Assembly: GCA_002686195.1 (NCBI GenBank)
Contig: NZAS01000126.1
Location: 1 to 8,834, forward strand
Reading direction: 5' to 3'
Origin: Candidatus Pacearchaeota archaeon
GTDB taxonomy: Archaea; Nanoarchaeota; Nanoarchaeia; Pacearchaeales; GW2011-AR1
Length of the DNA: 8,834 bases
A model generated the notes under the pieces. It was given only the letters and a program-made list of their open reading frames with translations, was not told the DNA's origin and made no database searches. Made by a program: the position numbers and the translations under genes. This document shows, one piece after another, positions 6,391-8,834 of the stretch. Each line of letters begins with the position of its first letter. The first letter of the stretch is position 1.

Positions 6391-6625
6391 GGAAACAACA
6401 ATTAGAATAAAACCTCAAACAAAAGAAGAACTTGATCTTTTTAGACAGTACAAAAATGAAAGTTATGATGAGCTTTTAAGGAAGTTGATTTATTTAGTTA
6501 AAGTTTCTGAGAAGAATCCTCGGCTTAGTCAGAAAACAATCAGAGAAATAAAAGAATCTAGAGAAAGGGTTAAGAAAGGTGAATTCTATACAGAAGAAGA
6601 AGCTAAGAAAATCCTTGGCATGTAA
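6389..6625 (+). CDS. Ribbon-helix-helix antitoxin of a type II toxin-antitoxin pair
   Basis: Encodes 78 residues. The N-terminal TTIRIKPQTKEELDLFRQY (3-21) is a typical RHH DNA-binding strand followed by a helix, and ESYDELLRKLIYLV (24-37) fits the second helix. Archaeal VapB-like antitoxins often carry this ESYDELIxxLI pattern. Residues 49-78 (KTIREIKESRERVKKGEFYTEEEAKKIL) match the C-terminal toxin-binding segment of RelB-like antitoxins. It should neutralise the RelE-like toxin encoded one base downstream and repress the shared promoter. An in-frame ATG two codons upstream (6383) exists; 6389 is chosen because METTIRI is the usual family start and because 6383 lies upstream of the predicted transcription start. 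The gene is A-rich, unlike the T/G-rich plus strand around it, suggesting arrival by transfer. Confidence 0.82.
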   Translation: METTIRIKPQTKEELDLFRQYKNESYDELLRKLIYLVKVSEKNPRLSQKTIREIKESRERVKKGEFYTEEEAKKILGM

Positions 6626-6626
6626 A

Positions 6627-6875
6627 ATGTATAAACTTATTTTTGAAAAAAGAGCTTTGCATGATTTGGAAAAGCTTGAGAGTGAAATTAAAGAAAGAAT
6701 ATGGAAAAAGCTGCAAGATTGCAAAGAAAATCCTTTTAGATTTTTTGAGAAATTGACTGAGATAGATAACTTTAAATTGAGAATTGGTGATTGGAGAGTT
6801 GTTGCCGATATAAATAAAAGGGATGGAATCATTACTATTCTTAAAGTTGGGCATAGAAAAAATGTCTATGATTAA
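6627..6875 (+). CDS. RelE/ParE superfamily toxin
   Basis: Encodes 82 residues, normal for a RelE-type toxin. Family features in order: strand YKLIFEKRALHDLEKL (2-17), two helices with KERIWKKLQDCKENP, then the core strands FKLRIGDWRVVADI (49-62), KRDGIITILKVGHRKNVYD (64-82). R52, R57, R77 and the late Y81 occupy places where archaeal and bacterial RelE toxins carry basic and Tyr residues used to bind and cut ribosome-bound mRNA. Activity as an mRNA interferase is inferred from the family; ParE-type members target gyrase instead and cannot be excluded. The start at 6627 is one base after the antitoxin stop (TAAAATG). A longer frame from 6579 would run deep into the antitoxin gene and lose the family start. 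Its end overlaps the next pilin-like gene by 8 bases. Confidence 0.85.
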   Translation: MYKLIFEKRALHDLEKLESEIKERIWKKLQDCKENPFRFFEKLTEIDNFKLRIGDWRVVADINKRDGIITILKVGHRKNVYD

Positions 6876-7800
6876 TAACAAAAGAGGTTTTGAATTTAGT
6901 TTTGCATGGATATTCGCGATAATAGTGGGGGCTGTTATAATTTTTCTTGCTGTCTGGGGGGTTGTGCAGTTGATTGGGACTGAAAGGACAGCTAGGGATT
7001 CCGAGATTGGGAAGGAACTTGGGATTTTGTTAAATCCTATTGAAACTTCGTTGGAAAGCGGGAAAAGTGCTTTGATTAAAATGCCTGGTGAGACAAGACT
7101 GTTTAATGATTGTAATAATAATGGTGTTTTTGGAGTTCAGAAGATTTCGGCTGCTACGAAATCTGGAATTGGAGATGAATGGGAGAGGCCAGGGATTCCA
7201 AGTAGCTTTTTTAATAAATATGTTTTTTCTGCAGATGTAGTTCAGGGCGAGGATTATAAAGTATTTGTAAAGCCTTTTGAGTTTCCATATAAAGTTGGGG
7301 ATTTGATTTTTATTTGGAGTGTTGATGATGAATATTGCTTTGTTAATGCACCTAATAATGTTGAAGAAGACGTTGAGGATCTTGATTTAGGGATTAGTTT
7401 AGTTTCAAGTTTAGGAGAATGTTCTGTACAAAGCAAGAGGGTTTGCTTTGCTAGTTCTGGATGTGATGTTGATGTTTCCTTGAATAGTAAGAGTGTTTAT
7501 GACGGGGAGACGAAGTATTACGAAGGTGATTTGATTTATGGGGCAATATTCTCTGGGAAAGAAAGGTATGAATGCCAGGTTAAGAGGTTGATGGGGCGGG
7601 CTTCTGAGCTGGCTTTGTTGAATTTGGCTAAGACAAATTATTTGACGCCTAAGGGGTGTAGTTCTAATATGGAAAATGATCTTTCAGGATTTGCTAATGT
7701 GACGTTGAATATTGGAAGTTCCTTAGACTTGAGAACGTTAGGGTTTGATTCTGATGATTTAGGAAGGAGGAACAACCTTTTGGGTTGTAAGTTATGGTGA
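6868..7800 (+). CDS. Large pilin-like secreted protein with K-R-G leader and eight cysteines
   Basis: Encodes 310 residues. The N-terminus MINNKRGFEF resembles a class III prepilin leader with cleavage after Gly7, followed by a hydrophobic segment (about 12-36) and a helix ERTARDSEIGKELGILLNPIE, as in pilin N-terminal helices. The remaining 240 or so residues form a likely beta-rich external domain with eight Cys, including the cluster ECSVQSKRVCFASSGC. No catalytic motif or known repeat is visible. The start at 6868 is preferred over the in-frame ATGs at 6862 and 6823, because it gives nearly the same leader as the gene at 8742 (MINKRG). The gene overlaps the toxin by 8 bases, so its translation is probably coupled to it. 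It overlaps the next gene by 7 bases. Probably a filament component or surface protein; function unknown. Confidence 0.75.
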   Translation: MINNKRGFEFSFAWIFAIIVGAVIIFLAVWGVVQLIGTERTARDSEIGKELGILLNPIETSLESGKSALIKMPGETRLFNDCNNNGVFGVQKISAATKSGIGDEWERPGIPSSFFNKYVFSADVVQGEDYKVFVKPFEFPYKVGDLIFIWSVDDEYCFVNAPNNVEEDVEDLDLGISLVSSLGECSVQSKRVCFASSGCDVDVSLNSKSVYDGETKYYEGDLIYGAIFSGKERYECQVKRLMGRASELALLNLAKTNYLTPKGCSSNMENDLSGFANVTLNIGSSLDLRTLGFDSDDLGRRNNLLGCKLW

Positions 7801-8312
7801 AAACTAAAGGGCAGGTAAAAATACAGCAGATGGCATTTGTGCTAGTGGCGCTGATGATTTTTTTTGGGATTGCTAGTTTGTTTTATTTCTCGATTAGGAC
7901 TGCTAATCTTCGTGGAGATGTTGAGGATTTGAGGGAGTCTGAGGCGCAGGAGCTTGTTAGGAAATTGGCTGGAACGCCGGAGTTTAGTTTTACAAGTGCT
8001 GGGGATTGTGCATTTTGCATTGATGCTGACAAGGCTTTGGTTTTGAAAGATAGGCAAGGGTATAGTGGATTTTGGGGGCTCGATTATATCCAAATAGAAA
8101 AATTGTATCCTGGCTTTGAGGGTGAGTGTACGAAAGGGAATTATCCTTCATGTGGGACAATCACGGTTGTGGGTAAAGAAAGGTTTGGGACGACTGTTGG
8201 GAGTTTTGTTTCATTATGTAGGTGGGAGAATACTGGAGGAGGATATGCGAAATGTGAGTTAGGGAAGATTTATGTTTCTGCTCAAGATATCGGGGGACAA
8301 AATGAAGATTAA
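7794..8312 (+). CDS. Pilin-like secreted protein with K-T-K-G leader and six cysteines
   Basis: Encodes 172 residues. The start MVKTKGQVKIQQ again looks like a prepilin leader with possible cleavage after Gly6, then one hydrophobic segment (about 13-33) and a short amphipathic helix (NLRGDVEDLRESEAQELVRKLAG). The external part has six Cys in pairs (DCAFC, ECTKGNYPSC, then LCRW and KCEL), consistent with three disulfides. No enzymatic motif is seen. The start overlaps the previous gene by 7 bases and the end overlaps the C39-like peptidase gene by 11 bases, so it sits inside one translational chain. Leu codons are mainly TTG, like the other host genes and unlike the peptidase gene that follows. 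Likely a minor pilin or filament-associated protein; inferred from the N-terminus and neighbours. Confidence 0.72.
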   Translation: MVKTKGQVKIQQMAFVLVALMIFFGIASLFYFSIRTANLRGDVEDLRESEAQELVRKLAGTPEFSFTSAGDCAFCIDADKALVLKDRQGYSGFWGLDYIQIEKLYPGFEGECTKGNYPSCGTITVVGKERFGTTVGSFVSLCRWENTGGGYAKCELGKIYVSAQDIGGQNED

Positions 8313-8745
8313 ATTAACTAAGCAATCAGAAGGATATTGTGGACCTGCTTCTTTAAAGATGGTTTTATCTATTTATGGAATAAATAAATCTGAGAATGAA
8401 TTAGCAAAATTAACTAAGACATCAAGAAAAAAAGGATGTGATGAGAAGGATATTGTTAAGGTTGCTAAGAAATTAGGACTTAAAGGATATGTAAAAAAGA
8501 ACTCATCAATTTTTGAAATAAAGAAATTGGTAAATAAAGGAATTCCAGTTATTGTTGATTGGTTTTCTCCTGAAGAAGCGGGACATTATTCTGTAGTTGT
8601 TGGATTTGAGAAGGATAAGATATTAATTGCGGACCCTCATTTTGGTAAAGTGAAGAAGTATAGAATTGATTGGTTTGAGGAGAGATGGTTTGATATGCCA
8701 TTTAAGAAAATAATCAAAAAGGAAATTATTGTGATAACAAAATGA
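8302..8745 (+). CDS. Stand-alone C39-like cysteine peptidase
   Basis: Encodes 147 residues forming a papain-like peptidase domain of the C39 type and nothing else. Key residues: C13 in GYCGPASLKMVL, H95 in AGHYSVVVGF and D111 in IADPHFG, with Q8 as the probable oxyanion-hole residue. C39 domains are best known from bacteriocin ABC exporters, where they cut leaders after a double glycine; here there is no transporter part, no membrane segment and no signal peptide, so the protein is probably cytoplasmic. Stand-alone members are mostly of unknown function. The ATG at 8302 is used because a run of five G lies 5 bases upstream and the frame before it adds no family sequence. It overlaps the upstream gene by 11 bases and the next by ATGA. 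Leu codons are mostly TTA and the gene is A-rich, unlike the pilin-like gene before it. Confidence 0.82.
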   Translation: MKIKLTKQSEGYCGPASLKMVLSIYGINKSENELAKLTKTSRKKGCDEKDIVKVAKKLGLKGYVKKNSSIFEIKKLVNKGIPVIVDWFSPEEAGHYSVVVGFEKDKILIADPHFGKVKKYRIDWFEERWFDMPFKKIIKKEIIVITK

Positions 8746-8834
8746 TAAACAAAAGAGGGCAGGAAGAAATGGTGGGATTTGTGATGGTTGTTATAGTGAT
8801 GGCGATTGTATTTCTTGTTTTTATTGGTATTATG
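8742..8834 (+). CDS. Pilin-like protein with K-R-G leader, 5' part only
   Basis: The first 31 codons of a gene cut by the window edge. It starts MINKRGQEEMVGF and continues into an uninterrupted hydrophobic segment from about residue 11. The K-R-G-Q leader with Glu at the third and fourth positions before a hydrophobic helix is the most canonical prepilin start of the four in this window, cleavage being expected after Gly6. The ATG overlaps the C39-like gene's TGA (ATGA), and gtgat at 8731-8735 could pair with the 16S rRNA end six bases upstream. Nothing can be said about its mature domain. Confidence 0.7.
   Translation, partial: MINKRGQEEMVGFVMVVIVMAIVFLVFIGIM

Noticed and set aside
6373..6405. 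Ten-codon open frame starting at an ATG in the palindrome, out of frame with the antitoxin
   Set aside because: Its ATG lies upstream of the predicted transcription start near 6386, so it is probably not transcribed; it follows from the repeat sequence.
1..8834. CRISPR arrays, insertion sequences, phage or integrase genes
   Set aside because: No regularly spaced direct repeats, transposase or integrase motifs, or terminal repeats were seen.

Overview
The window looks like a chromosomal piece from a small-genome archaeon, most likely of the DPANN group (Woesearchaeota or Pacearchaeota type). The evidence is gene content: archaeal prefoldin alpha, an Mtq2/HemK2-type methyltransferase, an archaeal RNase J, a compact RNase P Pop5 subunit, and several short secreted proteins that start with a K-R-G type prepilin leader. 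Genes are packed with 1-30 base gaps or short overlaps, and the visible promoters are TATA boxes about 25 bases from the start codon, as expected for leaderless archaeal mRNAs. The lineage is inferred from the proteins; no rRNA is present to confirm it.

Left part (1-3117). The 3' end of an IF-2B/ribose-1,5-bisphosphate isomerase family gene runs rightwards into the window and meets, tail to tail with an 8-base overlap, a four-gene leftward operon. In transcription order this encodes RNase J, a small protein with a C-terminal membrane anchor, a HemK2/Mtq2-like methyltransferase and prefoldin alpha. The theme is mRNA decay, translation termination and protein folding. RNase J and the membrane-anchored protein are joined by an ATGA overlap.

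Middle (3118-5813). A 177-base divergent promoter region carries two opposed TATA boxes and a perfect 13-base inverted repeat. It drives a rightward set: a membrane-anchored HtrA-like serine protease without a PDZ domain, a bifunctional HldE-like sugar kinase/nucleotidyltransferase, and the short Pop5 protein.

Right part (5814-8834). A cluster of single-pass pilin-like secreted proteins (starts at 5838, 6868, 7794 and 8742, the last cut by the window edge) contains two kinds of interruption: an RHH/RelE-type toxin-antitoxin pair (6389-6875) and a stand-alone C39-like cysteine peptidase (8302-8745). From the antitoxin onward every gene overlaps or nearly touches the next, so the pilin-like genes may be transcribed from the toxin-antitoxin promoter, which has a perfect 26-base palindrome over its predicted transcription start. 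The cysteine-rich pilin-like proteins plus C39-like peptidase are the part most likely to be an undescribed system. The plus strand is T- and G-rich through most of the window whichever strand is coding; the toxin-antitoxin and C39 genes stand out as A-rich.
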